Shown here: positions 47,395-56,970 of the stretch, piece by piece
Layout: the number at the start of each line of letters is the position of its first letter
Position numbering within the stretch: position 1 is the stretch's first letter
DNA from: Acidihalobacter sp.
GTDB lineage: Bacteria; Pseudomonadota; Gammaproteobacteria; DSM-5130; Acidihalobacteraceae
NCBI GenBank assembly: GCA_027013225.1
Contig: JALUXU010000015.1
Coordinates: forward strand, 23,050 to 87,049
Length of the DNA: 64,000 bases
Reading direction: 5' to 3'
Program-made: the position numbers and the translations under genes
The notes under the pieces: generated by a model
What the model was told of the DNA's origin: nothing
Databases searched by the model: none
What the model saw: only the letters and a program-made list of their open reading frames with translations

Positions 47395-49475
47395 ATGGTG
47401 GCGATACAAAGAATGCAAGCTGTTTTCCCTTTTTTGCGCTGGTTTCCGATGAGTCATGCGAGTATTCGCGCCGACTTGGTCGCCGGCATTACTGTGGCCT
47501 TGATCTTGGTGCCGCAAAGCATGGCTTATGCGCAACTGGCCGGTTTGCCCGTGCTCTATGGGTTGTACGCCTCATCTATACCCGTGATCGTGGCGTCCTT
47601 ATGGGGTTCTTCAAGTCAGCTCCATAGCGGTCCTGTGGCCATGCTTTCATTGATGTCCGCCGCCGCGCTCACCCCCTTAGCTACCCCCGGTAGTCATGAC
47701 TTCATTGCGCTGTCGATTATGCTTGCCCTGATGGTGGGTGTATTGAGGCTGGCGCTTGGCATTTTCAAACGCGGGGCCATCGTCAATCTTCTCTCCAGCC
47801 CGGTTATCGTTGGTTTTACCAATGCGGCAGCGTTGATTATCGGCTTCTCACAACTGAGTAAAATCATCGGCGTGCCATTTCCGCGTTTCGACGTGTATCT
47901 GGCGGATTTGTGGCGCGTCATTGGGCAGGTCGGCATGGCACACTGGCCGACGGTGGGCTTCGCCATCGGCGCGTATGCAGTTATCGTTTTGTTGAGCAAA
48001 TGGAGGCCCAGATTGCCCGGCGTCCTGATGGTGGTGGTTCTGGCAACCGTTCTATCCGCGCTGATCGGCTTTGAAAAAAGGCCGAAATCTCGCTGTCTCA
48101 GCTGCGGTCTCCTCAGGAAGTGGACATGATCAAAAACTATGCGCAAACGCGCGGGCGCATTGATGCATTGACAAAGGAAATCGCCACCATGCGGCGATAA
48201 GTGGCTCAGCTCGAGCGCGCGGGAGGTCTGGAAAACATCAAGCGTGCGGCTGAAGCGGGCAAAATGCTGCGCCCGCTGGAAGTGCAGCGGGCGCAGTTAA
48301 AAGCTCAAAACAATAAACGACGTATCGTTTTGCATGCGCTGCGACTGGAAGGCGTAAAAACTCCCTCCGGCCTGATGTTCTTTTCTGCCGGAAAGCTTCC
48401 CCCTGACATGCATGGCGATGGCGAGGCCTGGCGTTTTTCGAGGATTTCGGGTAATCGCGTCGTACTGTCTTCTGGAGGTGCCGTGGTTGGTTATATACCT
48501 GCTGGGCTACCGCGATTCGCGGTGCCTGCATTGGACTGGAGCCTGATGCTCGCCTTGTTGCCCTCAGCTTTGGTAATGGCGCTTATCGGCTTCATGGAGG
48601 CGACATCCATTTCCAAGGCCATCGCCACCACAACGGGAGAGCGCATCGACGCGAGCAAGGAACTCGTCGGCCAGGGATTGGCCAACATCGCCGACAGCTT
48701 TTTTGGCGCCTATACGGTCAGTGGATCTTTCTCGCGCTCTGCGGTAGCAGCACGCACTGGCGCCAAGACCGGATTATTCGCCATCGTCAGCGCCCTGGCG
48801 GTGATGTTGGTATTGCTGTTTTTCACCCAATACCTGTATGCGCTACCCCAGGCTGTTTTGGCGGTGATCGTCATGATGGCCGTCTTTGGCTTGATCAGGG
48901 TTGCTCCGCTGGTTCACGCCTGGAAGGTGGATCGTCTGGATGCCATTATCGGGCTCATCACCTTCGTGACCACTTCGCTGATGGCGCCGGCCATCGCCAA
49001 TGGGATTCTGCTCGGCATTGTATCGACCTTGCTCGCCTTTCTTGTCAAGAGCATGAGGCCGCGCGCCGAAATCGTGGCCTACAAACCCGATGGAACTCTC
49101 GCCGGAATCAAGACGCATGCGCTGGAACCTCTTAGCCAGCGGCTGGTTCCGGTGCGCTTTGATGGTTCTCTTACCTTTGCCAATGTTTCCTATTTCGAAG
49201 ATGTGATACTGGAAGTGATCGCCTCTTATCCCAAGGTAAAGGCCGTCCTGGTCATCGGCAGCGGCATCAACGCCATTGATGCCTCGGGTGAGGAAAAGAT
49301 GCGTGAAATCTCAGAACACCTCAGGCAAGCAGGCATCGAGCTGTATTTTAGCGGCCTCAAACACCAGGTTCTTACCTCGCATAAACGCAGCGGCTTGGTC
49401 GATAGGCTGGGTGCAGGGCGTTTCTTCGCCAGCAAAAAGCAGGCGCTGGACATCCTCCTGGAGCGTTTCGCATAA
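47395..49475 (+). pseudogene. SulP family anion permease with STAS domain, interrupted by a frameshift and an in-frame stop
   Basis: The N-terminal frame (47395-48129) gives the SulP transmembrane region: FPFLRWFP, LVAGITVALILVPQSMAYAQLAGLPVLYGLYAS, then more helices to LSALIGFEK. The GAAAAAAGG run at 48073-48081 shifts the frame; one more A would give KKAEISLSQLRSPQEVDMIK. That frame then meets TAA at 48198-48200. It continues in the same frame from 48201 as VAQLERAGGLENIKRA, then the rest of the permease (LIGFMEATSISKAIATTTGERIDASKELVGQG) and a C-terminal STAS domain (VPVRFDGSLTFANVSYFEDVI). Two lesions 120 bp apart suggest an inactivated gene. The intact family is a bicarbonate or sulfate type transporter. 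Confidence 0.8.
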
Positions 49476-49487
49476 ACATAAAGCCAC

Positions 49488-50741
49488 TCAGAAAACCGGC
49501 AAACTGGACAAGCTCCCATAGACGCCCAAGCCGGCGGTCAGCACGCTGACGCTCACCACTACCCACAAATACCATCCCCGCAGGCGGTGCTCAGGTGGCA
49601 GGGCCTTGACTGCCAAAGCGACCAGAAATCCCAGCACAAGGGGAAGAAGCAGCGCGTTCATCACCTCTACGGCGATGTTCAGACTCACGAGGTCGGGGAC
49701 ATAGACAACCGCGACGCCGCCAGCGATCAGGGCGAAAGTGTATATGGCGTAAAACCAGGGCGCTTCCCTGGGGTGGTATTGAAGGGAGTGGCGGTAACCC
49801 GTAACTTCCCCGAATCCCCACGCCGCAGCCAGCGAAACGACGATGGCCGCTACCATCCCGGCGCCGAGAATGCCAAGGCTGAACACGATGCTGCCCCACG
49901 CTGGACCTAGAAAAGGGATCAGTGCGTGTGCGATCTGACCCACCGTATCAAGACGTACATCAGCGCCAGACCGGCCAATGGTGGCGGCCACGGCGATCAG
50001 CACTGCCGCCATGACTATCTGGGTGAGTACGGCGCCTAAGGCTGTGTCCCATCGGGCGTTGCGGTAATGCTCGGGGTGCAAGCCTTTATCGGCAACGGCG
50101 GATTGCTGATAGAAAATCATCCACGGCATGATCACCGCGCCGATGTTGGCGGCGACCAGATACATGTAGTGCGGATCGTGCAGCGGCGCATGCGCTAATC
50201 CCTCCAGGATGGCGGTCGGGTCAGGATGAGCGATCACCGCCACCGCTAAGAATACCAGCTCGAACAAGCCCAGAAGAATGGCGATGCGCTCCACACGCCG
50301 GTAGGAGCCAGTCCAGACCGCGATCAGCAGGAAAGTCACAGCGATGGCTACGCCGATCGCCCGCGGCACCCCGAACAATTCCGAGACACCGGCCACCCCG
50401 GAGAATTCGGTGAGCAAAGCGCCCACAGCGGCGATACCGAGTCCGGTGACCGACACCCAGGCCCAGCTTGGTCCGAATTTCTCGCGAATCAGTTCGCCAT
50501 GTCCTTTGCCAGTGAAAATGCCCAGACGCACAGTGAGTTCCTGAACCACATACAAGATGGGGATCAGTATGATTTGCAGCGCCAACAGCTTGTAACCCCA
50601 CTGCGCGCCACTCTGGGCCGCGGTGATGACGCTGCCGACATCGGTATCGGCCAACATGACGACCAGACCAGGGCCAAGTACTGAAAAAAAGAGTTTCCAG
50701 CGCGTGAACGGAGGAGAAACGGTTGCTACCGGCGACCCCAT
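49488..50741 (-). CDS. Nramp-like divalent metal transporter with variant motifs
   Basis: A 417-residue polytopic protein with the Nramp/MntH outline: KLFFSVLGPGLVVMLADTDVGSVITAAQSGAQWGYKLLAL in TM1-2, then eleven or so helices. The canonical TM1 metal-binding DPGN is replaced by D-T-D-V-G-S, and the TM6 MPH is replaced by MPW in GAVIMPWMIFYQQ. Related branches, including those called Nramp-related magnesium transporters, also depart from DPGN/MPH, so Mn/Fe transport should not be assumed. ATG 50741 has GAGGGG upstream and fits better than a further-upstream in-frame start. It converges on the SulP pseudogene. Confidence 0.85.
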   Translation of the reverse strand: MGSPVATVSPPFTRWKLFFSVLGPGLVVMLADTDVGSVITAAQSGAQWGYKLLALQIILIPILYVVQELTVRLGIFTGKGHGELIREKFGPSWAWVSVTGLGIAAVGALLTEFSGVAGVSELFGVPRAIGVAIAVTFLLIAVWTGSYRRVERIAILLGLFELVFLAVAVIAHPDPTAILEGLAHAPLHDPHYMYLVAANIGAVIMPWMIFYQQSAVADKGLHPEHYRNARWDTALGAVLTQIVMAAVLIAVAATIGRSGADVRLDTVGQIAHALIPFLGPAWGSIVFSLGILGAGMVAAIVVSLAAAWGFGEVTGYRHSLQYHPREAPWFYAIYTFALIAGGVAVVYVPDLVSLNIAVEVMNALLLPLVLGFLVALAVKALPPEHRLRGWYLWVVVSVSVLTAGLGVYGSLSSLPVF

Positions 50742-51051
50742 GAAAAGCCCCTCATAAACAAGAATGATTCGTATTTGCGTGATTGTCTTGAAGCAGCCCT
50801 TAACTGTCAACTTTTTGTTGGTGGATGTAAAGTACTTGAGCCGGATGCTTCATCCTTAAAGAAAGAGTGTGCATCTCAAGAGGAGCCTTCTCGATCGACC
50901 TTCGACTCCCATCGGGCCAGCTCTGTGGCTGGCAGCCGGCATTATCCTGCGCTGACCATGCAATATGTGTGCTTTTGGGAGATTAGATGATTTGCGAGCT
51001 AAATCGCGAAAAACCCCCATGTTCATGTTATTGATGCCTTAAGGAACGCTT
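50742..51051. other. Divergent gap between the Nramp-like gene and the DUF445 gene
   Basis: 310 bp without a gene. It holds a 6-bp hairpin GCCAGC-tctgtg-GCTGGC at 50916-50933 and must contain the promoters for both divergent genes. I compared the Nramp leader by eye with the magnesium (M-box) and manganese (yybP-ykoY) riboswitch consensus and see no convincing match. Confidence 0.4.
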
Positions 51052-52386
51052 GTGCCGATGAATTCACGGACCGATTCAATGGAAGCCATCAATGTTCTGG
51101 CTCGTGAAGCCTTGCTGGAACGCAAGAAATCGCGCTTGCGTCGCTTGCGGTTCACCGCTCTTGGGCTGCTGGCGGCTGCGGTAACCGGCATGCTGGTGAG
51201 TGCGGCCTTCGGTGGTACTGGCGGCTGGGCGTGGAGCATGGCCTTTTGCGAAGCGGCCGCAGTGGGCGCGCTCGCCGACTGGTTTGCCGTGAGCGCTTTG
51301 TTCCACCGCCCTCTGGGCCTTCCCATACCCCATACAGACGTTCTTGCACGACGCAAACACGAGATCGGCGCGGGCCTCGCCGATTTTGTCAGCGAGAATT
51401 TTCTCCAGCCCGAACAGCTTGCCGCCAAGCTACGGGAGCAGGCGCTCGTCAGGCGTTTCGCCTTGCACCTGTCTCGCGCCGAAAATGCCCGTGCCGTTGC
51501 TGATCGAACGCGGCACTACGCCCTCAGCCTTTTCGATGCGCTGAGTGGTTCTCACCTCGAAGCGCTGACTGCCCAATGGCTCATGAATGCGCTCAAGCGG
51601 CTGGATGTCGCCCGCCTGAGCGGCAATTGGCTGGAATTACTGACCCGCAACGGCCGCCATCATCAGGCCTTGGACGAATTTCTCGCCTGGCTGGCCGACC
51701 TGCTCGCCGAAACCAAGGTCCAAGAGCGTATATTCAAGAGCGTCGTTGAGGGAATCGAGAACCAGTCAGGATGGTGGCGTGTGTTGAATGCCGTGGGGCT
51801 GGCCGATCTGATTTCAGGAGAAATCACCAAGAGCCTGCCGCAGATGATTGAAACCTTTCAGGAAAGTCTGCGCAATCCAGACCATCCCAACCGTAAGGCA
51901 TTCGACGAATGGCTCGGTCATATGGTCGAGCGTTTGCAGCAGGACCCTCAAACCCGCGCATGGCTAAACGAGCGAGTACAGGGTTTCATGGCCGGCGCGG
52001 AATTCCAGGCCTATCTTGCGGAGGTCGGCCGGGATGTCCGCGCCTGGTTGCGCGCCGATCTGGCTAGCAGCGATTCCTTGCTGTCTCACTGGTTGGCGGA
52101 GATGCTGAAAGCCTTTGCCGAGCGCTTGCGACATGATTCTGCGTTGCGCGAAGAAATGGAGGATCAGATCATGCGCTTGGCTATCGCCATCGCGCCCGGC
52201 GTGGACATGTTCATTCACCGGCACATCCTTCAGACGGTGGAGAACTGGAACGAGCGCGAATTGATTGCCAAGCTGGAGTTGGAAGTGGGCCCGGATTTGC
52301 AATACATCCGTTTCAACGGCACCCTCGTTGGCGGATTGATCGGATTGATGCTGCACGCTTTAGTAGTACTTGTGGCCTTTTTTTGA
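51052..52386 (+). CDS. DUF445 family membrane protein (YjiN-like)
   Basis: A 444-residue protein. It has two N-terminal membrane helices (LRFTALGLLAAAVTGMLVSAAFGG and WAWSMAFCEAAAVGALADWFAVSALF), the conserved HRPLGLPIPHTDVLARRKHEIGAGLADFVSENFL, a long helical soluble part, and a C-terminal helix (LIGLMLHALVVLVAFF). This is the DUF445/YjiN pattern; the function is unknown. GTG 51052 has AAGGA six bases upstream; ATG 51058 is an alternative start. Divergent from the Nramp-like gene. Confidence 0.88.
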   Translation: MPMNSRTDSMEAINVLAREALLERKKSRLRRLRFTALGLLAAAVTGMLVSAAFGGTGGWAWSMAFCEAAAVGALADWFAVSALFHRPLGLPIPHTDVLARRKHEIGAGLADFVSENFLQPEQLAAKLREQALVRRFALHLSRAENARAVADRTRHYALSLFDALSGSHLEALTAQWLMNALKRLDVARLSGNWLELLTRNGRHHQALDEFLAWLADLLAETKVQERIFKSVVEGIENQSGWWRVLNAVGLADLISGEITKSLPQMIETFQESLRNPDHPNRKAFDEWLGHMVERLQQDPQTRAWLNERVQGFMAGAEFQAYLAEVGRDVRAWLRADLASSDSLLSHWLAEMLKAFAERLRHDSALREEMEDQIMRLAIAIAPGVDMFIHRHILQTVENWNERELIAKLELEVGPDLQYIRFNGTLVGGLIGLMLHALVVLVAFF

Positions 52387-52538
52387 CATTCCACGCCAGC
52401 TATTCAGCTCGCACCTCTAAGTATGGCGCAATCATCGCGTTGAATAAAAACCAACTTTAGCGCGTCCTTCATGGTCGAGCGGATCGATTTTTCCCAAACC
52501 CCATAGGCCACGGCCTCAACTTTACCGGAGATACTCAT

Positions 52539-53063
52539 ATGGATTCCCACTCGAGCAAACTTTTGAATGGCCTGATCTTCGGCCTTTTTCTGCTTTTGCT
52601 GGCAGGCGCCCCGATTCAGGCTAACGCCGAGAAAGCGCCGATGCATCTCGATATTTCAGCCACGGTAATCACTCTTCCTCTGGCTCCTGGGCTTTCGCCC
52701 AGCGATGCGGTGCAGTCGATGAAACTGCGCGCAAATTTTCTCAATTTCAAGCTAGTCGCCGAACAACCCTTGTCAGCCCAGGTCAAGGCAATGGGCAGGA
52801 AGAACGTACGCACCCTCGATATCTATCAGTTCTGCAAGCCTGACGTGGCTTATGACATGGTCCAATTCAACATCGCCTATGCTGCCTACCTACCGTGCCG
52901 CATCGCTCTGGTCGAAGATGCTCACGGTAAATACTATCTGACCATGCTCAATCCAAAATTGCTGTTGTCCCCGAACATGCCGCCTGCCCTGAAAAAGCAG
53001 GCCGATGACGTGATCAACGGTCTCATGCAGATCATCAAGGCGGGCGCGGAAGGTGCGCTATGA
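52539..53063 (+). CDS. DUF302 domain protein with signal peptide
   Basis: A 174-residue exported protein. The signal peptide (LLNGLIFGLFLLLLAGAPIQANA, cleavage after ANA near 30) is followed by a DUF302 domain: SPSDAVQSMKLRANFLNFKLVAEQPLSAQVKAMG and TLDIYQFCKPDVAYDMVQFNIAYAAYLPCRIALVED. The function of DUF302 is not settled, though such proteins are often periplasmic. It overlaps the 3' end of the convergent tag gene by 6 bp. Confidence 0.85.
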   Translation: MDSHSSKLLNGLIFGLFLLLLAGAPIQANAEKAPMHLDISATVITLPLAPGLSPSDAVQSMKLRANFLNFKLVAEQPLSAQVKAMGRKNVRTLDIYQFCKPDVAYDMVQFNIAYAAYLPCRIALVEDAHGKYYLTMLNPKLLLSPNMPPALKKQADDVINGLMQIIKAGAEGAL

Positions 53064-53654
53064 GTCGCTAGTGGTCAATTCGGCGTGCCGAAAGCAACCG
53101 ATGACATGGTCGTTGACCATACCGGTGGCTTGCATGAAAGCGTAACAGATGGTCGGCCCGACAAACTTGAAGCCGCGCTCCTTGAGGGCGCGGCTCATGC
53201 GTGTGGATTCAATGGTGAAAGCAGGCACATCTGCTTCTGAATGCCAATGAGAGTGAATGGTGCGCCCCTCTACGAAATCCCAAAGGAATTCGACCGGCTT
53301 TATTCCGCGTTCGCCAAGCTCCAGCCAGGCTCTGGCATTGGAAACGGCCGCTTCAATCTTTCGGCGGTTGCGAACGATGGCCGGATTGCTTAATAACCGT
53401 AAGATATGGCTTTCCCCATAGCGCGCGATACGTTCTGGATCGAAGCCTTCGAAGGCTTGGCGATAACCTTCTCTTTTATGCAGGATGGTGGCCCAGGACA
53501 GGCCAGCTTGAGCGCCCTCGAGAATCAGCATTTCGAACAGATGGCGTTCATCGTGGCAGGGAATGCCCCATTCATTGTCGTGATAATCGACATAAAGTGG
53601 ATCGTCCACCGCTGCCCATCGGCATCTTATAACCGGCTCCTCGTGATTCACCAT
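53058..53654 (-). CDS. tag: DNA-3-methyladenine glycosylase I
   Basis: Tag removes 3-methyladenine from alkylated DNA. The 198-residue product has the zinc-binding signature: RCRW near the start, YHDNEWGIPCHDERHLFEMLILEGAQAGLSWATIL, FKFVGPTICYAFMQATGMVNDHVIGCFRH near the end. Those Cys and His ligands are all present. Full length. It converges on the DUF302 gene. An Ada-type control region is not visible. Confidence 0.96.
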   Translation of the reverse strand: MVNHEEPVIRCRWAAVDDPLYVDYHDNEWGIPCHDERHLFEMLILEGAQAGLSWATILHKREGYRQAFEGFDPERIARYGESHILRLLSNPAIVRNRRKIEAAVSNARAWLELGERGIKPVEFLWDFVEGRTIHSHWHSEADVPAFTIESTRMSRALKERGFKFVGPTICYAFMQATGMVNDHVIGCFRHAELTTSDS

Positions 53655-53946
53655 CGCCAGATTCCGCCGCGTACGTGATCCTTCATCATGAAAAAATTAC
53701 CGCCTCTGTTATCATGGTCGCTACAATTGCTAGACTTTAAACCAAAGCGTGATGGCGAGTCGCGTCAACAGTAAGTAGGGTATTGCCCAAGCTTTGATAT
53801 CATGCCCGGTATTTTCCCAAGGTTAGAACGGGCTGTGCATCGATTTGGAGCATTTGCGGTAGATATTCTCAATGGCGGCTTTTTGTCCATGCGGCCGCTC
53901 AAGCGATTTCCATCAAGTAGGATCGTTTTCGACAGCGAACAACATC

Positions 53947-54699
53947 ATGAGAAATTGTCTGATCCTGGGATGTGGACGTAGCGGAACCAGCATGCTGGCC
54001 GGCACGCTCGCCCGAGCAGGGTATTACATGGGCGGCTGGTTATATCGCGCCAACGCCGCCAATCCCAAAGGTTTTTTTGAATCTTTTTCCGTCAACTCGG
54101 TCAATGAACGCCTGCTGACCAGCGTATCACCCAGCACGCGCAGCCGATCGGCGTTCAAGAGAATATGGCGCACGCGTTTTCCTTCCGAGCGTTGGCTCAT
54201 CCGCCTGCCCGTTGATACACCGATCGAAGGCGATCCGCGTTCGCTCAAGCGCATAGAACGCCTGACCTCGAAAACGCCTTTTGCCTTCAAGGATCCACGC
54301 TTTTGTTACACTCTGGACGCTTGGCGAAATCACTTGCCCGAAGATACTGCGTTTTTATGCATTTTCCGCGAGCCCGGCCGCACGGTTCAAAGTATGCTCA
54401 AGGAACACCAGAGAGTCTATTCGGATTTGCCTTTCAGCATTGAAGAAGCGTTCGGCGTATGGAATGACATGTATCGCCATGTTCTTGAACGGCACCGCCA
54501 CCGTGGCGATTGGTTATTCATTCATTTCGATCAGATGCTCGACGGTTCTAGGGCCGAAGAGATAGAAACGTTGTTGAATGCGCCTATCGACCGGAATTTT
54601 CCGGACAAGCGCCTGCAACGTTCTGCGCCTGTGAAGGCGCCTGCTTACGTGCTGGACACGTACCAGGAATTGTGCCGTCTGTCCGGCTTCGACACTTGA
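53947..54699 (+). CDS. Sulfotransferase-like protein
   Basis: A 250-residue P-loop protein. It starts MRNCLILGCGRSGTSMLAGTL, a sulfotransferase-type PAPS-binding loop (G-C-G-R-S-G-T-S), followed by FAFKDPRFCYTLDAWRNHLPEDTAFLCIFREPGRTVQSMLKEH with the R-x-P motif typical of the family. It may transfer sulfate to a carbohydrate or another acceptor. The substrate is unknown. The frame is open upstream, but ATG 53947 gives the family N-terminus. Its stop overlaps the next gene as TTGA. Confidence 0.8.
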   Translation: MRNCLILGCGRSGTSMLAGTLARAGYYMGGWLYRANAANPKGFFESFSVNSVNERLLTSVSPSTRSRSAFKRIWRTRFPSERWLIRLPVDTPIEGDPRSLKRIERLTSKTPFAFKDPRFCYTLDAWRNHLPEDTAFLCIFREPGRTVQSMLKEHQRVYSDLPFSIEEAFGVWNDMYRHVLERHRHRGDWLFIHFDQMLDGSRAEEIETLLNAPIDRNFPDKRLQRSAPVKAPAYVLDTYQELCRLSGFDT

Positions 54700-55712
54700 C
54701 CACACGTAGCCGTGTTGCGCTGGGGCTTTTTCTTGCCCTCGCAGCCAGCCTGGGCATCCCCGCTTGGATCAGCGGCGCCGATGCGTTCCTCTACATCAGC
54801 CATACTGCGGCCTGGGCATTGATCCTTGCGCCGCTCCTCATGCTTGCGGCCTGGTTCATCAATGGCTTCAGAGTGCATTATCTTCTTGGCATTAACCGCC
54901 ATCCCATTCCTTTCGGGCGCGCCTGGCTGATCGCCGCCGGGGGGGATTTTGGCGGCGCGCTAGGTCCCGGGCTGGTGACAGGAGTGGGTGCTTATGTCCT
55001 GCTCACCACCCGCCAAGGAGTGCCTTCGTTTACTGCTGTGGCTCTGTTCGCTCTGGAAAAGCTGCTGGATCTGTTGATTTTTTTTGCTACTTTGATAGTC
55101 AGCCTCAGCCTCTTGGCATGGCTGGGGCCCGGCCATGCGCCCTGGTACTCCCTCGGCGCAGCCGCGGCATTCAGCGTGGCGCTTTTGGCAGCGATCGGAG
55201 GCGGTGCCAGTGGCGCTCGAGTCGTGTTGCAATTCACCGCCAGCCTGATGCGGCGCCTTGGAGTGGCCGAGAAAATCAGATACCGCTGGCTGCGTTGGGG
55301 GTTGGGCTTTCGGCGCGATGTGCGCCGGGTGATGTCTCAACCGCCACGGCGTCTTGGTCTTTTACTGCTGTTTGCTGCCGGCTATTGGGCTTGTCGCTTC
55401 GCCGTCTTGCCGGTTCTGGCGTTAGGCCTGGGCGTGTCCATCCCTTGGCCTTATCTGGTGCTTGTTCAGGTGCTCGCCGTGTTTGCCGGTCAATTGTCGG
55501 TACTCCCCGGAGGCGCCGTGTCAGTGGAGGTGGTTTTCGCTGTGCTATTAGCTCAATGGGCCGACCGGGAGATGCTCGGCACACTCTTGTTACTGTGGCG
55601 TGCCTGCGTGTTTTACCTGACTTTGATCGGAGGCGGTCTGGCTTTTGCCGCCTTATTGAAGAAAACGCCTGTGGCATCGAGCCATCCAGGCTCCCAAAGA
55701 GGTTGCAATTAG
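54696..55712 (+). CDS. Lysylphosphatidylglycerol synthase TM region/UPF0104 family protein
   Basis: A polytopic membrane protein of about 338 residues related to the YbhN/flippase-like domain of MprF. It has about eight hydrophobic segments, with FRVHYLLGINRHPIPFGRAWLIAAGGDFGGALGPGLVTGVGAY and FAGQLSVLPGGAVSVEVVFAVLL as the family-like conserved loops. Such proteins are thought to help lipids cross the membrane. I chose TTG 54696 because it overlaps the sulfotransferase stop (TTGA); GTG 54672 is an alternative. It may export what the sulfotransferase modifies, which is inference from the coupling. Confidence 0.82.
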   Translation: MTTRSRVALGLFLALAASLGIPAWISGADAFLYISHTAAWALILAPLLMLAAWFINGFRVHYLLGINRHPIPFGRAWLIAAGGDFGGALGPGLVTGVGAYVLLTTRQGVPSFTAVALFALEKLLDLLIFFATLIVSLSLLAWLGPGHAPWYSLGAAAAFSVALLAAIGGGASGARVVLQFTASLMRRLGVAEKIRYRWLRWGLGFRRDVRRVMSQPPRRLGLLLLFAAGYWACRFAVLPVLALGLGVSIPWPYLVLVQVLAVFAGQLSVLPGGAVSVEVVFAVLLAQWADREMLGTLLLLWRACVFYLTLIGGGLAFAALLKKTPVASSHPGSQRGCN

Positions 55713-55800
55713 GGGCTCTTCCAAAACCGCCGGTAAATAGCCGTTTAGGGATATTGCCGCAGTGCGTCGTATGATCTGAATTCCGATTGTTTACTAGACG

Positions 55801-56970
55801 TTAAGGCGTGCCGCGGCACCATGCCTGTGGATTCAATGGAGCCCCGCGATGGCGAATCGCGAAATAAAGCGCGCTTTGGCGCAAGCCGCCACTGTCACCC
55901 ACGCTGGCCACCACTTCGCCGCGTCGAACCCACGTGCCCACTGGGCGATATATTGCCTCCAGATGGCCATACAAGCTCATGAAACCGTTTCCATGGTCGA
56001 TGATCAACAAGAGGCCATAGCCGCGCAGCCAGTTGGCGAATACGATATGTCCCGCATCAATGGCGCGCACCAGGCGGCCCTTGGGGGCGCGGATCAAGAC
56101 ACCTTCCCAACGCAGGGAGCCTCCGCTTCCACTGCGAAGGGCGCCATAACTTACCTCGAGTGGTCCATTGGTTGGCCATGGCAGACGGCCCCGCTGTTGT
56201 GCGAACGGCCGTTGCGACAGCTTGTTGAGGGTGTTGTCTTTGCCGATAACACGACCTACGCGGGCAATCAGACTCTGCAATCCTTTCGCGTCGGCCCTCA
56301 GGCGTTTCAGGCGGTTTTGTTTGCTGACGATGTTTCTGTCGAGTGCGGCGAGCGCCGCAATACGCGATTTTTCAGCGTTTTTAAGAGCGATCTCTTTGGC
56401 TTGTTGGCTTTCGAGCAGCGCCTGGAGTTGTTTGCGTTCATCATCGATCTGCCGTCGTGTGGCTAGGAGCGCTGCCAGGGAAGCGCGTGCAGCGTCCAGC
56501 GTTTTCTCTCTTTCCTTGTTCAAGTAATCGTAATAACCGAGAATGCGGCCGATCAAAGCCAGATTTTTCTGATTGAGCAGTAGCTTGAGAACGGGCTCTT
56601 GACCCATTTCATAGGCGGCAATCACCTGTGCCCGAAGCAATTCGATCTGCTCGGCGACTGTTTTTTTCTCCAGGCTCGCCTTACGGTCGAGGCGTTTTAT
56701 GCTTGATTCTTGCTTGGCAAGTTGAATTCGTATGATTCTCAAGGATTCCACCGCCCGGGCGATTTTCAGCTCGGCCTGACGCAGGCTGGCCGAGAGTTTT
56801 CCTCTTTTCTCTTGTGCGTATTCGACTTGTTTCGTAATCTGCTCTATTTGTAACTGGATAGACTCCAATCGATGTTTGCTGGAGAGATCAGTAGCCGCTG
56901 CGTAGCCAGGAAGGAAGCCGGTCAGCAGCGCGGCAAAGATCAATGAAACTATTCGGCGAGTAAAAGCCAT
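55801..56970 (-). CDS. envC: Murein hydrolase activator EnvC
   Basis: EnvC recruits and activates the amidases AmiA and AmiB during division. From ATG 56970 the 389-residue product has a signal peptide (RIVSLIFAALLTGFLPGYAAA), a long coiled coil (about 30-260), and a C-terminal LytM domain. That domain has lost the zinc ligands: FANWLRGYGLLLIIDHGNGFMSLYGH and ALYFAIRHRGAPLNPQAWCRG. A degenerate LytM site is the mark of EnvC rather than of an active endopeptidase. A longer form starting at ATG 57045 is possible and would overlap the small frame upstream. Confidence 0.92.
   Translation of the reverse strand: MAFTRRIVSLIFAALLTGFLPGYAAATDLSSKHRLESIQLQIEQITKQVEYAQEKRGKLSASLRQAELKIARAVESLRIIRIQLAKQESSIKRLDRKASLEKKTVAEQIELLRAQVIAAYEMGQEPVLKLLLNQKNLALIGRILGYYDYLNKEREKTLDAARASLAALLATRRQIDDERKQLQALLESQQAKEIALKNAEKSRIAALAALDRNIVSKQNRLKRLRADAKGLQSLIARVGRVIGKDNTLNKLSQRPFAQQRGRLPWPTNGPLEVSYGALRSGSGGSLRWEGVLIRAPKGRLVRAIDAGHIVFANWLRGYGLLLIIDHGNGFMSLYGHLEAIYRPVGTWVRRGEVVASVGDSGGLRQSALYFAIRHRGAPLNPQAWCRGTP

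Noticed and set aside
47331..47627. A 98-codon plus-strand frame at the SulP start
   Set aside because: It overlaps the SulP N-terminus in another frame and carries no motif.
48074..48081. Programmed -1 frameshift in the SulP gene (slippery AAAAAAG)
   Set aside because: The run could slip, but the zero frame is not in the standard X XXY YYZ register and the rescued frame soon hits TAA at 48198, so a decayed gene is simpler.
50742..51051. A metal riboswitch in the leader of the Nramp-like gene
   Set aside because: A GGCTCCT stretch recalls part of the M-box, but the rest of the consensus and the pairing are not there; the yybP-ykoY signature is also missing.
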